Below are positions 44,465 through 53,070 of a stretch of DNA of 64,000 bases, piece after piece. The DNA comes from Flavobacteriaceae bacterium 3519-10 (GTDB taxonomy: Bacteria > Bacteroidota > Bacteroidia > Flavobacteriales > Weeksellaceae). The notes under the pieces were generated by a model. The model made no database searches. It was not told the origin of the DNA and saw only the letters and a program-made list of their open reading frames with translations. Within the stretch, counting starts at the first letter, position 1, and each line of letters begins with the position of its first letter. The translations under genes and the position numbers were made by a program. Location: NCBI GenBank assembly GCA_000023725.1, contig CP001673.1, forward strand, positions 1,312,342 to 1,376,341. The letters are read 5' to 3'.

Positions 44465-46732
44465 TTATTTTTTAATGATCTTTCGTGTAACCTCTTTGCG
44501 GTCTGCGGTGATTATTTTCAGCAGATAAGCGCCATTGTTCAGATGCGAAATATTGATCTTAGGCACTTTAGAGTCTGCTACCTTGCGGCCTGAAAAATCG
44601 TACAGGGTTGCGGAAAGGATGTCACTGCCGATGTATAGATAATCGGAGGTCGGATTGGGGTAGACCGTGATGTCGGATTTCACCGTGTTGCCCGCACCCA
44701 GATTGGCAAATGTAAGCTCATAGGTTACGATGCCCAGATCGAAAGTTGCAATGTAGACTTTAGCCGTATTGCCCGTAAAATCAGCGTAGATCGAGGCTGA
44801 TTCTACATTCCAAAGATCGTCGGCGTCCACCTGCGTCCATGTTGCGCCATGGTCGGAAGAATACAGAAGTGCAAATGTCGAGTAATCTGAAACATAATTC
44901 GCCGCAATCATATGGCCGCTCACCGTATCGGAATACTGAACCATTTTAACCTCCGGGCTCTGCGTCTGGCTCCACGTCTGTCCGCTGTTGATGGAGGTAT
45001 AAACGCCGTTACTTGTTGCAAGTGCGAGTTCATTTCGTTGCAAAGGGTTCTGCGCGATGTCTGATATAAAATCAGGTGTTGCGCCGGCCAGTGGTACGTT
45101 GAGCCAGTTTGCACCGCCATCTGTGGTTTTGTACAGTTCCGATCCGGAGGCTATCAGTAATTCCGCAGAAGTTGCGTCGGTATGCAGAATCTGCGTGACA
45201 GGCTGCGTTGTGGGGATGCTGACAGGCGTCACTGTAACATCAGGATCTGAAAAATCGATGGTTACCAGTTCTCCTTCACTGTATTGCGCAAAAGAGGCCC
45301 AGATTTTATTGGGATTTACGGGATCTGTTTTCAGGTCTAACATCTGATTGCTGCTATTCGACACAATTACCTGAAACGTCTGGCCGTAATCGTTGCTCAT
45401 ACGCAGCGTGGCGCCCATTGAAGTGGCATTGTATTTAAAAATACGCCCTTCAGTTTTTGGATCGGTAAATATTTTGGATGAACCAAAGGTTCCGAATGCC
45501 GTAAGCGCCTTGATATCCCTCGCATTTTCTTCTCCGGTTGTAAGGTTCTTATGCACAAAACCATACTGCACTCCGTAATACAGATGTTTTGCGGTGGCGT
45601 TTTCAGCCATTTCCACGCGCGCATCTGAATTGAAATATGGTGACCGGATCAGCTGAAACGTCTCGCCACCATCTTTGGAGAGTGCCGGCGTAAAATTTTG
45701 ACCCAACACGAGCTCACTCGCGTCGAACGGATTGAAACTCATGGTAAGACCATAATAATAATCTGTAAGGTTATCGAGCTCATATTCTTTCTTGGTCCAC
45801 GTCGCACCGTTGTCTTTCGAAATGGCAACTTCGTCCTCTTCGAGTACATACACATAATTATTCAGCGGATTAATTGCGATATGGTTGATGTGATTGGTGT
45901 TTCCGGTATTATTCCACGCAACAGGAGCGGTCGTGAAGGTAGTTCCGCCGTCGGTGGAGTGGTATAAAGCCTCGGGAGTGCCGCTGAAGGTGATGGCGGT
46001 TCCGATGTACAGTTCATTGGAGGTGTTCGGAGGAAATGCAATTGAACTCAACGTAATCCCTTCGAGTTCTTCACGGTAGCTTGCACCCGAATCATCCGAG
46101 ATCAGCAGACCGCCAATAACGTCCATCGAGCCGTTACCACGCAACAGATAGATGCGGTTACTGTTGTCCGGACTTACCGATATGGCATTGATGAAAACTT
46201 TGTCGTTAAGTTCCGTATCATAGATTTCGGTCCAGGTACTGCCGCCCGTTTTGGTGTAAAAGGCTTTACCGTAGTTATCAACGCCCACCTGCCATTCGGT
46301 ATTTACCAGAAGGATACTGCTGTCCCCGGGTAAAAAGCTGTACGCCTTAACCTGTGGATTGTCCGCCGCGTTGGGAAGCGCAAACTGTTTTGTAATTTTT
46401 TCGGCCGCAATATTAAGGACGATTACAGCAGCATTACTGCCGTCCACAGCAAAAGTAAGTTCCGAACCGTCAGCGCTTATTTTAAGTTGCGAGAGTCGTG
46501 AACCGATCGAAGCCGGCATGGCGTAGAACACCTCCCAGCTTACGCCGTTATCGCGCGACACCACGATGTGATTTTTCATTGTTATCGCGTAGATGGTGTT
46601 GGCCTTTTTCTGATCATAAGTAAGATCGAACATTCTGCCGAAGTTCTGGCTTCCGACCACTGAAAGTTGCGCCGGAACAAGGTGAGCCGCGCCGAGTAGA
46701 ACCGCCGAAATAAGAATAGTGATTTTTTTCAT
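44465..46732 (-). CDS. Secreted T9SS cargo with BNR/sialidase-like propeller repeats
   Basis: A 755-residue exported protein. A signal peptide (KKITILISAVLLGAAHLVPA) is followed by repeated Asp-box units such as SRDNGVSWE, TKTGGSTWTE, SDDSGASYRE, STDGGTTFTT, SKDNGATWTK and TTDGGANWLN, typical of seven-bladed BNR or VPS10-like propellers. The type IX sorting tail (YPNPTSDYLYIGSD, then LYDFSGRKVADSK) ends in KEVTRKIIKK. It is probably a cell-surface or secreted protein with a structural or binding role; no catalytic residues can be named. The TPR-LuxR gene lies 111 bases upstream on the same strand. Confidence 0.85.
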   Translation of the reverse strand: MKKITILISAVLLGAAHLVPAQLSVVGSQNFGRMFDLTYDQKKANTIYAITMKNHIVVSRDNGVSWEVFYAMPASIGSRLSQLKISADGSELTFAVDGSNAAVIVLNIAAEKITKQFALPNAADNPQVKAYSFLPGDSSILLVNTEWQVGVDNYGKAFYTKTGGSTWTEIYDTELNDKVFINAISVSPDNSNRIYLLRGNGSMDVIGGLLISDDSGASYREELEGITLSSIAFPPNTSNELYIGTAITFSGTPEALYHSTDGGTTFTTAPVAWNNTGNTNHINHIAINPLNNYVYVLEEDEVAISKDNGATWTKKEYELDNLTDYYYGLTMSFNPFDASELVLGQNFTPALSKDGGETFQLIRSPYFNSDARVEMAENATAKHLYYGVQYGFVHKNLTTGEENARDIKALTAFGTFGSSKIFTDPKTEGRIFKYNATSMGATLRMSNDYGQTFQVIVSNSSNQMLDLKTDPVNPNKIWASFAQYSEGELVTIDFSDPDVTVTPVSIPTTQPVTQILHTDATSAELLIASGSELYKTTDGGANWLNVPLAGATPDFISDIAQNPLQRNELALATSNGVYTSINSGQTWSQTQSPEVKMVQYSDTVSGHMIAANYVSDYSTFALLYSSDHGATWTQVDADDLWNVESASIYADFTGNTAKVYIATFDLGIVTYELTFANLGAGNTVKSDITVYPNPTSDYLYIGSDILSATLYDFSGRKVADSKVPKINISHLNNGAYLLKIITADRKEVTRKIIKK

Positions 46733-46843
46733 TTGAATATTATTTTAGATTGATGACCTCAAATATTCGGAATAAAATAAAAAAAGAACTGTAAAACGCC
46801 GGAAATTACAGGACAGACGGCCGGAAAAAGTGTGACACTCCCG

Positions 46844-48502
46844 TTATACAGCTGATAAATAAGTATATAGGTCGGCGTCTTTGGCGAGGTTCATTTTACG
46901 CGCGATGCGTTCTTTGCGCTTGCGGCAGGCTTCAAGGGTGATATTCAGCAGTGCGGAGATTTCTTTTGAACTTAAATTCATGTACACATAAGACAGAAAA
47001 CGGATGTCGTTGGCCGAAAGGTCCGGATGTTTTTCCTGAAGACGCAGCAGGAAACCGCGGTTCACCTCCTCGAAATGCAGCAGAAAATCGGTCTGCTCAT
47101 TTTCTTCGCGCAGACCGTGTTTCAACTGATTAACAGCTGCATTGATCGCGCTGCTGTTTTCGGTATCCGACTGCTGCATCAGCGAACTGATGACGCCCTC
47201 AATAAGTTCGTTTTTACTCGCGAGCTGCAGCACTTTCACCGTGAGTTTACGGTTTTTGGCTTCGACTTCGTTTTTCAGTTTTTCTTCTTCTAGCAGTGAT
47301 CGCACTTTATTTTCTTCGTATTGCTTCTCGAGGATCTCGCGGTCTTTCTTTTCCTGTTCGAGTTCAAGCTTTATGATTTTCTTTGTGTTTTCCTCAATTA
47401 CTTTCTCCTGTTTCATGCGAAGGTTTTTGCTTCGGAAAAACAGGATCAGGCTGACGATCACCATCAGAATAAAACCGGTGCTGATGATGAAGATGGTGCG
47501 TTCGCTCTTCAACTTGCTCAGGCTGTCAGCAAGGCCCTTTTCGGAATGTTGAAGTTCAAACTTAATACGGCTGTTTTCGAACAGTTTGCCGTTCTTCACC
47601 GTGTTTACAGAATCGTGCACTGCGAGCACCGAATCTTTGTACTGCAATGCGCTTTTAAAGTCATTCTTCTGTGCGTAGATGGTGCTCATCTGTTCGAAGA
47701 TCACTTCTTTTTTTGTGAGACCTGCGTTTTCTGCGAGCGCCTTCCGGCACCAGTTGATTGCGGCGGACCAATCCTCATCAGCTGAATCTACACGTGCAAG
47801 GATTAAAAACAGACCTACGCGGTTATCTTTATGCTCAACCCCCGAAGATTCTGGCAGCAAGCTCAGCGCTAATTTCCGGGCTTCTGCGAACTGTTTTCTC
47901 AGCATCAGGTTTTCAGCCTGCACCACACGCGTTTGCAACAGAAGTTCTTTAATTTTTACCACCGACAGCGCGATCTTCAGGTAGTCGGTGGACTTCTGTG
48001 TCTGCCCGGTTTCGTTGGCTACCGTGGCGATATTGATGGCGTAAATGCCCATTTTTGTGCTGTCTTTTCCCTTTTGGGCAAGATCAAAAGCTTTAAGAAA
48101 GTACTCTTCTGACTTCTTAAATTTCTTCTCCTCAGAATAGAGGATGGCGATATTGTTGAGCACCGTCATTTCAGATTTATAATCGAGGTGCATCAGTGCA
48201 ATCTTGTAGGCATCAAGATATTTATTGAGTGCTTCACCGTAATCGAGCATCGCATAATAGTTGGCCCCAATATTATTCAGCGCCAGAAACTCCTGGCGGT
48301 ACCAGCGTTTTTCAGCCGCCAGTGCCTGTGTCTTCATTAAAATCTCAAGCGACTGCGAATGCCGGCGTTCGCTCATGGCTTTTACGCCTTCAACAATCAT
48401 CCGGTCACAGTCCTGAAGCGTGGCAGCTGAGAGGTGTTGGAACGGTGAAAAAAGGAAGAGAAAGAGGAAAATAACAGACGTAATGATTTTGCACCGCTTC
48501 AT
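46844..48502 (-). CDS. TPR regulator with LuxR-type HTH
   Basis: A 552-residue protein. A signal peptide-like N-terminus (IITSVIFLFLFLFSPF) precedes TPR repeats (~35-310, for example ALNKYLDAYKIALMHL and EEYFLKAFDLAQKG) and a transmembrane helix near 330-350 (TIFIISTGFILMVIVSLILF). A coiled coil runs from about 355 to 430, and the last ~65 residues are a LuxR-type HTH (LSANDIRFLSYVYMNLSSKE, then ISALLNITLEACRKRKERIA). This family links envelope sensing to transcription in flavobacteria. It may regulate the neighbouring T9SS cargo gene; the evidence is adjacency only. Confidence 0.85.
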   Translation of the reverse strand: MKRCKIITSVIFLFLFLFSPFQHLSAATLQDCDRMIVEGVKAMSERRHSQSLEILMKTQALAAEKRWYRQEFLALNNIGANYYAMLDYGEALNKYLDAYKIALMHLDYKSEMTVLNNIAILYSEEKKFKKSEEYFLKAFDLAQKGKDSTKMGIYAINIATVANETGQTQKSTDYLKIALSVVKIKELLLQTRVVQAENLMLRKQFAEARKLALSLLPESSGVEHKDNRVGLFLILARVDSADEDWSAAINWCRKALAENAGLTKKEVIFEQMSTIYAQKNDFKSALQYKDSVLAVHDSVNTVKNGKLFENSRIKFELQHSEKGLADSLSKLKSERTIFIISTGFILMVIVSLILFFRSKNLRMKQEKVIEENTKKIIKLELEQEKKDREILEKQYEENKVRSLLEEEKLKNEVEAKNRKLTVKVLQLASKNELIEGVISSLMQQSDTENSSAINAAVNQLKHGLREENEQTDFLLHFEEVNRGFLLRLQEKHPDLSANDIRFLSYVYMNLSSKEISALLNITLEACRKRKERIARKMNLAKDADLYTYLSAV

Positions 48503-48629
48503 GTACCGGAAATTTTAGGCGTAAATATATAAAAGAAATGGCTGTACTGTAAGTAAAACGGGAAATCCATTGGAGAATCCGGCGTAGTTTTCAACTGTCC
48601 GGCACATTTCTGCGCTGTTTTTAACCAAA

Positions 48630-48660
48630 AAAATCCGCTCAGAAATTCTGAGCGGATTTT
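48630..48660. terminator. Duplicate typA terminator hairpin
   Basis: AAAATCCGCTCAGAA and TTCTGAGCGGATTTT are perfect 15-base arms with a single A between. It is the counterpart of the typA terminator at 50594-50629 and part of the duplicated block. Confidence 0.8.
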
Positions 48661-48689
48661 TTCATATAATAACTGTAAGCTACTGTTTA

Positions 48690-48872
48690 TGCTTTATCTC
48701 CTCTTTCAAATACGTTTTCTTTCGTTTTCAGAAAGAATTTTCTAACGCATTCTGATGAAGTTTGGTGTTACTTCGATGGCTTCGTCGCCCTGGATGTATT
48801 CCATGCACTCTTCGAGTGAGAAAAGGATTTTAGGCGCGATGCTGCCGTCTTTATCTTTTCCGGATGCTCGCA
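48690..48872 (-). pseudogene. Truncated second copy of the typA 3' end
   Basis: This segment repeats, at roughly 90% identity, the last ~60 codons of typA (50653-50840), including the SGKDKDGS and [12 protein letters not shown] regions. An extra T near the end introduces an early TGA after KRI, and upstream of the RASGKD-like start the homology stops abruptly at about 48872. It has no start codon and is not functional. Together with the hairpin at 48630-48660 it forms one end of a direct repeat around the 48.9-50.6 kb module. Confidence 0.85.
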
Positions 48873-49052
48873 GGTACCTAACATATAAAAGTCTCTTGTT
48901 TGTTTTTTTTACCAAACATAGTTTTAAGACCGTGTTTTTTGTTAAAATACCACAAAAGGGCTATTGTAGATTTTATTTTATTTCGGCTATTTTGTTTTTT
49001 TGGTGTCAATCTTACCATCACCGGCACGAACGGTGTTGTGGAAACCTTCAAC

Positions 49053-49325
49053 ATGTACGCACCATTATCCTATACATTACCTAAAGGTGTACAAGATTTT
49101 AAAATGGATGAAAAAACATATTTTTACATTTCCGGATCTGGAGAAGAAGGTTTGGTTGGTGAATATCTTTACGAAGGAAAAGGTGAACATAAAGTTGTGC
49201 TTTCAGCAGATGGAACCGGATCTTTTCAGCGCCACATGAAACCCGCAGAAGACCTGGAATGGTGGGGTGTAGAAACCAACTATAAAGGGGAAATTCAAAA
49301 AGTTACCGGAGATACGGGAAGTTAA
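49053..49325 (+). CDS. Uncharacterised small protein or gene fragment
   Basis: From the ATG at 49053 the frame gives 91 residues (FKMDEKTYFYISGSGEEGLV, then GEYLYEGKGEHKVVLSADG) with a soluble, beta-rich, acidic look. The same frame extends upstream to 48900, but that part reads like translated AT-rich non-coding DNA. A further 32-codon frame follows at 49341-49439 (HKNGQYQHSQAVVVPEKRKT). I suspect pieces of a larger gene or genes lost during rearrangement. No family recognised. Confidence 0.4.
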   Translation: MYAPLSYTLPKGVQDFKMDEKTYFYISGSGEEGLVGEYLYEGKGEHKVVLSADGTGSFQRHMKPAEDLEWWGVETNYKGEIQKVTGDTGS

Positions 49326-49499
49326 AAAATTATCATCGCAATGAAACATAAAAATGGCCAATACCAGCATTCGCAGGCCGTTGTAGTTCCGGAAAAAAGA
49401 AAGACCTATTTTCTCGGAGAACGGATTTTGTCCTGGTAACATACTAACTTCTAAACCAGCCAAACGGCGCTAAACTTTAAAACGATTAATTAAAAGAAA

Positions 49500-50348
49500 A
49501 TGAAAAAAAGAGTATGGGCAACCCCCTTTCTGTGTTTTGTATGTGTACTTACCCAAGCACAGGAATCGTATAAGCAAAATGAGAAATGGGGTTTTAAAGA
49601 TAAGGATGGTAACGCGATAGTAACAGCGAAATATGATTATGCTTACGATTTTACCGAAGGACTGGGTGCTGTCAGGATAAACGACAAATGGGGATTTGTA
49701 GATAAGGATGGTAAAGAAGTGGTTCCTCTGAAGTATGATGCCGTAACAGAATTTGCTGATGGGATGGCTGCAGTAGAAAAAGACGACAAGTGGGGTTTTA
49801 TAGATAAAACCGGTATGGCACTAACTGCGCTAAAATATGATGACATTGAAGATTTTTCCCAAGGCCTGGTTGCAGTTGAGATTAACGAAAAATGGGGCTT
49901 TGTTGATAAAACTGGAAAGGAAGTTATTCCTGTTAAATACGATCAGGTAGGAGTTATATCTGAAGGATTAATTGGGGTTTGGCTCGATGATACAGCAGGT
50001 TTTATTGATGCATCAGACAAGGTAGTGATTCCGTTTGAGTACGAGTGGGTCCTTGATTTTTCGGAAGGGCTGGCCGGAGTATCCAGAGGCGATAAAGCAG
50101 GTTTTATCAACAATTCAAACAAAGCAGTTATTCGGTTAAAGTACGATTATGTGGAAAGTTTTTCGCACGGACTTGCACCGGTTTCAAAAAATGACAAATG
50201 GGGCTATGTAAATAAGGCAGGTAAAGAAATTACTCCCATAAAGTATGACGGTGTTTCTGTATTGGACGATGGAAAAGCTACTGCCGAACTGGATGGGATG
50301 ATTTTTTATATTGATAAAAAAACAGGAAAGGAAGAACGGTTCTGGTAG
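49500..50348 (+). CDS. WG-repeat protein, exported
   Basis: A 282-residue protein with a short signal peptide (WATPFLCFVCVLTQAQ). It is then built almost entirely of about seven WG repeats, each of the form KWGFVDKDGKEVVPLKYD plus EFADGMAAVEKDD. Units 5 and 6 have lost the tryptophan (AGFIDAS and AGFINNS). WG repeats form beta-sheet stacks found in proteins linked to binding or toxin delivery; the function here is unknown. The gene sits between the two copies of the typA 3' end and appears to be cargo of an insertion. Confidence 0.85.
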   Translation: MKKRVWATPFLCFVCVLTQAQESYKQNEKWGFKDKDGNAIVTAKYDYAYDFTEGLGAVRINDKWGFVDKDGKEVVPLKYDAVTEFADGMAAVEKDDKWGFIDKTGMALTALKYDDIEDFSQGLVAVEINEKWGFVDKTGKEVIPVKYDQVGVISEGLIGVWLDDTAGFIDASDKVVIPFEYEWVLDFSEGLAGVSRGDKAGFINNSNKAVIRLKYDYVESFSHGLAPVSKNDKWGYVNKAGKEITPIKYDGVSVLDDGKATAELDGMIFYIDKKTGKEERFW

Positions 50349-50593
50349 GGTAAGGCGCACTTTGCGATGCCTGCTTTTCCAATTTCATACTATTTTCTAT
50401 AAAGACAACAGAACCGTTCTTGATTATATCTTTCCATATAGAAAAACATAAAGGTAATTCAATTGAAGGAATGTTCAAGCAATATTACAAGCTTCTTAGA
50501 GACGCTGGGGCAAAACACAAATCAGAATTATAATGAAGTCGCGCTGTGCATTCTATAATAGCTAGGTCCTAATTCTGCTGTGTTTTAATAACC

Positions 50594-50629
50594 AAAAAAA
50601 TCCGCTCAGAAATTCTGAACGGATTTTTT
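50594..50629 (-). terminator. typA transcription terminator
   Basis: AAAAAATCCG-TCAGAA and TTCTGA-CGGATTTTTT form a strong hairpin with one mismatch, followed on the reverse strand by a T-run, 24 bases after the typA stop. The other part of the 50349-50652 gap has no recognisable feature. Confidence 0.82.
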
Positions 50630-50652
50630 ATATAATAACTGTAAGCTAGTGT

Positions 50653-52458
50653 TTATCCTTTCGCGCCTCTTTCAATACGTTTTCTTTCGTTTTCAGAAAG
50701 AATTTTCTTACGCATTCTAATGAAGTTTGGCGTTACTTCGATGGCTTCGTCGCCCTGGATGTATTCCATGCATTCTTCAAGTGAGAAAAGGATTTTCGGC
50801 GCGATGCTGCCGTCTTTATCTTTTCCGGATGCACGCATGTTGTTAAGCTGCTTGGCTTCAACGATGTTTACAACAAGGTCGCCAGGTTTATTTTGCTCAC
50901 CGATAATCATCCCTTCGTAGATTTCTTCGCCCGGATCAACAAAGAATTTACCTCTGTCCTGCAGTTTTGCGATTGAATATTCAGTAGCTGGCCCCTGGGT
51001 TTTGCTTACCAATACACCAACCAGTCTTCCCGGAATTGACCCTTTGAAAGGCTTATACTCCGTAAAACGGTGCGCCATAATTGCTTCACCCGCAGTGGCT
51101 GTAAGCATTTGCGAACGCAATCCGATAAGTCCTCTTGAAGGAATTTCGAATTCCATGTGCTGCATTTCACCTTTAGTTTCCATGATGTGAAGATCGCCTT
51201 TACGCTGGGTTGCCAAATCGATTACTCTTGAAGAAAATTCCTCAGGTACGTCAACAACCATTGATTCATACGGCTCACATTTGACCCCGTCGATCTCTCT
51301 AAGGATTACCTGTGGCTGGCCAATCGTCATTTCGTAACCTTCTCTTCTCATCGTTTCGATCAGAACAGAAAGGTGAAGGATACCTCTACCGAACACAAGG
51401 AAGGTGTTGGCATCTTCTGTAGGCTCAACCTTCAGTGCTAAATTTTTCTCCAACTCCTTCATCAGCCTTTCTTTAAGGTGATTTGAAGTTACATATTTAC
51501 CGTCTTTCCCGAAGAAAGGGGAGTTGTTGATCGAGAACGTCATGTTCAGCGTAGGCTCATCAATCGCCGTTCTTGGCAACGGATCCGGATTCTCAAGATC
51601 TACGAATGAGTCACCAATCTGGAATTTATCGAAACCAACGATTGCACAGATATCTCCTGCTTTCACTTCCTGAACTTTCTTTTTGCCAAGGCCTTCGAAA
51701 ACGTATAATTCTTTTACTTTTCCTTTTACGATTTTGCCGTCTTCCTGCGCCAAACCAATCCATTCAGATTCTTTCACAGAACCCTGGTTGATTTTTCCGA
51801 TCGCGATTCTTCCGAGGAACGAAGAGAAATCCAAAGAAACGATCTGCATTCTCAGCGGACCTTCTTTGGCCTCAGGAGCCGGAACATGCTCTAAAATACC
51901 GTCCAAAAGCGGGAAGATATTTTCGGTCTGATCTAATGAGGTATTGAACCAGCCTTGTTTTGAGGAACCGTAGAATGTTGGGAAATCAAGTTGCTCTTCA
52001 GTCGCGTTAAGATTAAAGAAAAGGTCGAAAACCTTATCGTGAACCTCGTCCGGACGACAGTTTGGTTTATCTACTTTATTGATGACTACAACGGGTCTTA
52101 AACCCAGTTCGAGTGCTTTCTGAAGTACGAACCGCGTCTGTGGCATCGGGCCTTCGAACGCATCCACTAAAAGAAGTACACCGTCAGCCATTTTCAATAC
52201 CCTTTCTACCTCACCACCGAAATCGGCGTGACCGGGTGTATCGATTACATTGATCTTGGTGTCTTTATAAGTTACCGAAATATTTTTTGATAAGATGGTA
52301 ATTCCCCGTTCACGTTCGAGGTCGTTATTATCCATGATAAGGTCGCCGGACTCTTGGTTTTCGCGGAAAACACTGGTAGCGTGAATGATTTTGTCAACCA
52401 AAGTGGTCTTGCCGTGGTCAACGTGCGCAATAATTGCGATATTTCTAATGTTTTGCAT
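50653..52458 (-). CDS. typA: Translational GTPase TypA/BipA
   Basis: A 601-residue ribosome-associated GTPase that aids ribosome assembly and stress responses. Motifs: G1 [10 protein letters not shown] near 10-19, the switch [10 protein letters not shown]3 [12 protein letters not shown], and G4 [10 protein letters not shown]. The TypA-specific C-terminal region ([10 protein letters not shown], then [19 protein letters not shown]) completes the length. The start is the ATG at 52458 ([15 protein letters not shown]); the longer frame to 52509 would contain the promoter box TACTTTTG at 52477-52484. A diverged copy of its 3' end is at 48690-48872. Confidence 0.97.
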   Translation of the reverse strand: MQNIRNIAIIAHVDHGKTTLVDKIIHATSVFRENQESGDLIMDNNDLERERGITILSKNISVTYKDTKINVIDTPGHADFGGEVERVLKMADGVLLLVDAFEGPMPQTRFVLQKALELGLRPVVVINKVDKPNCRPDEVHDKVFDLFFNLNATEEQLDFPTFYGSSKQGWFNTSLDQTENIFPLLDGILEHVPAPEAKEGPLRMQIVSLDFSSFLGRIAIGKINQGSVKESEWIGLAQEDGKIVKGKVKELYVFEGLGKKKVQEVKAGDICAIVGFDKFQIGDSFVDLENPDPLPRTAIDEPTLNMTFSINNSPFFGKDGKYVTSNHLKERLMKELEKNLALKVEPTEDANTFLVFGRGILHLSVLIETMRREGYEMTIGQPQVILREIDGVKCEPYESMVVDVPEEFSSRVIDLATQRKGDLHIMETKGEMQHMEFEIPSRGLIGLRSQMLTATAGEAIMAHRFTEYKPFKGSIPGRLVGVLVSKTQGPATEYSIAKLQDRGKFFVDPGEEIYEGMIIGEQNKPGDLVVNIVEAKQLNNMRASGKDKDGSIAPKILFSLEECMEYIQGDEAIEVTPNFIRMRKKILSENERKRIERGAKG

Positions 52459-52476
52459 AATCGTTTTTTGACGGTG

Positions 52477-52484
52477 CAAAAGTA
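52477..52484 (-). promoter_or_regulatory. -7 box of typA
   Basis: The reverse strand reads TACTTTTG, 18 bases before the ATG at 52458; a TTTGC stretch about 22 bases further upstream may serve as the -33 element. This fixes the start of TypA downstream of it. Confidence 0.55.
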
Positions 52485-52688
52485 AACTTTTTTGACGGAT
52501 AATTTGCAAAGCACTACAGAATTAACAGAATTTATTGCAGAAAATTACAGAAAGTTTAATCCGTGTACTGCATTGCCGTTCAGGAGCATGTACTTTTAAG
52601 AATAATCCTGATTAAAATATCGTTTCGAAAATCGCGTTGCCGGCTTACATTCAAAATAAAAAGCGGCTGGCGGGCCGCTTTGGATATA

Positions 52689-52940
52689 TCAGTTTGCTGT
52701 AACTTCTGTTTGCCTTAAATAGGAGTAAAGCACGTCTTTCAAATGAACCCGTTTTTTCCGAAGTTCGGTGAGGTGCTCATCAGTTGTGTGGTTCTGTTCG
52801 CCTTCTTCGTAATGCTGGATCAGCGCATTCACTTCTTCATAATTCACATACATTTTCTTGAATCCGTCATCATTAAGCTTCAGCGCCTTGATTTTGGACT
52901 CGTACTCAGGAAACTCGTTTGTTAAATTGTGGTTTTCCAT
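52689..52940 (-). CDS. YdcH-like (DUF465) small protein
   Basis: An 83-residue soluble, helical and charged protein. The segment LTNEFPEYESKIKALKLND followed by FKKMYVNYEEVNALIQHYEE and ELRKKRVHLKDVLYSYL fits DUF465/YdcH. The ATG at 52940 is chosen because the longer frame adds AT-rich non-coding residues. Families of this type are conserved but uncharacterised. It is a single-gene unit between typA and the M56 gene. Confidence 0.75.
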   Translation of the reverse strand: MENHNLTNEFPEYESKIKALKLNDDGFKKMYVNYEEVNALIQHYEEGEQNHTTDEHLTELRKKRVHLKDVLYSYLRQTEVTAN

Positions 52941-53070
52941 GGCTTTATATTTTAATGATTTTAATACATTAAAGTTAAAGAAAATTTCCCTGAGCCAGGT
53001 TATGAGAATTGTCACTTCATTTAAAGTTGAGGCCTGAAAAAAGCCAAAGTTTTACGCTTTGGCTTTGGGA

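Noticed and set aside
47142-47785. Forward ORFs of 136 and 154 codons
   Set aside because: Both are antisense shadows of the TPR-LuxR gene, Ser/Phe-rich as expected from reverse reading of a coiled coil.
48900-49052. N-terminal extension of the ORF at 48900-49325
   Set aside because: The first ~50 residues are Phe/Ile/Leu-rich translation of AT-rich spacer; a start at 49053 is more likely, if the gene is real at all.
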